DNA of 64,000 nucleotides, taken from positions 1 to 64,000 of the forward strand of contig DATJRY010000012.1 in the NCBI GenBank assembly GCA_035504415.1. The letters are read 5' to 3'. Positions 63,562 through 64,000 of this stretch are shown piece after piece. The notes beneath the pieces were generated by a model. The model worked only from the letters and a program-made list of their open reading frames with translations. It was not told the origin of the DNA and did no database searches. The stretch comes from Candidatus Sulfotelmatobacter sp. GTDB lineage: Bacteria; Vulcanimicrobiota; Vulcanimicrobiia; Vulcanimicrobiales; Vulcanimicrobiaceae. The stretch's first letter is position 1; the number at the start of each line of letters is the position of its first letter. The position numbers and the translations under genes are program-made.

Positions 63562-64000
63562 GTGCGGGCGAGGAAGCTGCGCGTCGGCCTGACCGGTGGA
63601 ATCGGCTCCGGAAAGAGCGCCGTCGCGACCGCGTTCGGCGAGCTCGGCGCGACGATCGTCGACGCCGACGTGTTGGCGCGCGACGTCGTCGCGCCCGGCA
63701 GCCCCGGTTTGCGGGCGATCGCGGCGCGCTGGCCGCAGGTCGTTCGTGCCGACGGCGCGCTCGACCGCCCGGCCCTCGCCGCGATCGTGTTCGCCGACGA
63801 GTCCGCGCGCGCCGCGCTCAACGCGATCACCCACCCGCTGGTGCGCGCGCTCGGCGACCTGCGCGAGCGCGAAGCGCCCCCCGGCGTCGTCGTGCACGTC
63901 GTCCCGCTCTTGTTCGAAGGCGACTTCTGGCGCGCGTGCGATCGCACCGTGCTGGTCGTCGCGCCGCACGACGTGCGCATCGCGCGCGTCATCGCGCGCG
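63562..64000 (+). CDS. coaE: Dephospho-CoA kinase, 5' part
   Basis: The last step of coenzyme A synthesis. GTG 63562 begins ARKLRVGLTGGIGSGKSAVATAFGELGATIVDADVLARDVV, with the P-loop GGIGSGKS and the conserved DAD. ITHPLVR and VPLLFEG are further CoaE signatures. 146 codons are visible and the gene runs off the right edge (a full enzyme is about 200). An inverted repeat ACGGAC-GGTC-GTCCGT (63533-63548) sits just upstream. mutM, polA and coaE are often neighbours in bacteria. Confidence 0.95.
   Translation, partial: MRARKLRVGLTGGIGSGKSAVATAFGELGATIVDADVLARDVVAPGSPGLRAIAARWPQVVRADGALDRPALAAIVFADESARAALNAITHPLVRALGDLREREAPPGVVVHVVPLLFEGDFWRACDRTVLVVAPHDVRIARVIAR

Overview
This is a dense, high-GC (roughly 70% by eye) bacterial chromosome segment with about 70 genes, no rRNA, no recognisable insertion sequence and no CRISPR array. 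Several proteins carry lipobox signal peptides, and one looks like a secreted beta-barrel, which suggests a diderm. Gene content is mixed: an actinobacterial-style fused 2-oxoglutarate dehydrogenase, a clostridial-style lysine 2,3-aminomutase/3,5-diaminohexanoate dehydrogenase pair, urease and gentisate dioxygenase. This would fit a GC-rich, poorly cultured phylum such as Eremiobacterota/Vulcanimicrobiota. That assignment is a low-confidence inference and cannot be proven from this window.

Layout. 1-6.4 kb: start of a Liv-type binding protein, an alpha/beta hydrolase, an ECF41-like sigma factor, and two paralogous secreted lipoproteins, one frameshifted. 6.5-11 kb: PEBP-like protein, MFS pump, SDR, HtrA-like protease. 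11-14.9 kb: a two-repeat cyanovirin-type lectin flanked by 25-bp direct repeats, a DMT permease, a GAF-PP2C-HATPase switch protein and a SnoaL-VOC fusion. 14.9-16.3 kb: tRNA-Leu(CAG), its terminator, then an orphan DNA methyltransferase with a small coupled partner. 16.4-20.1 kb: acetyltransferase, several secreted proteins of unknown function, a LysR regulator. 20.3-24.4 kb: a single polypeptide carrying lipoyl, subunit-binding, E2 and E1 domains of 2-oxoglutarate dehydrogenase. 24.4-30.1 kb: metallophosphoesterase, beta-barrel-like protein with a probable AUU start, SDR-MFS pair.

30.1-34 kb: a minus-strand operon of an Lrp-type regulator, kdd, kamA, a monooxygenase-like protein and a LOG protein, pointing to lysine catabolism through beta-lysine. 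34-40.7 kb: an orphan oligopeptide-type binding protein, a VOC protein, and a three-subunit transhydrogenase (pntAA-pntAB-pntB) coupled to an acyltransferase. 40.7-44.9 kb: an aromatic catabolism locus (IclR regulator, FAH-family hydrolase, NMT1-like binding protein, gentisate dioxygenase, DUF5069). 44.9-49.3 kb: small secreted and zinc-ribbon proteins and a large macroglobulin-like secreted protein whose stop codon overlaps the start of polA (49.3-52 kb). 52-54.5 kb: a sedolisin-family lipoprotein protease with an inserted lectin-like domain and a Thr-Pro linker.

54.7-59.5 kb: a complete, almost fully overlapping urease operon, ureA-B-C-E-F-G-D. 59.5-64 kb: DUF192 protein, mutM, rpsA (ribosomal protein S1, apparently starting with AUU), a shared bidirectional terminator, a convergent second S1-domain protein, and the 5' part of coaE, which runs off the end.

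Operons are commonly coupled by 4-base ATGA/GTGA overlaps, and GTG starts are frequent. The strongest points for a second look are the all-in-one 2-oxoglutarate dehydrogenase, the two AUU-start candidates (one on rpsA), the reduced lysine-fermentation operon and the repeat-flanked lectin gene. I did not find a convincing wholly new multi-gene system.
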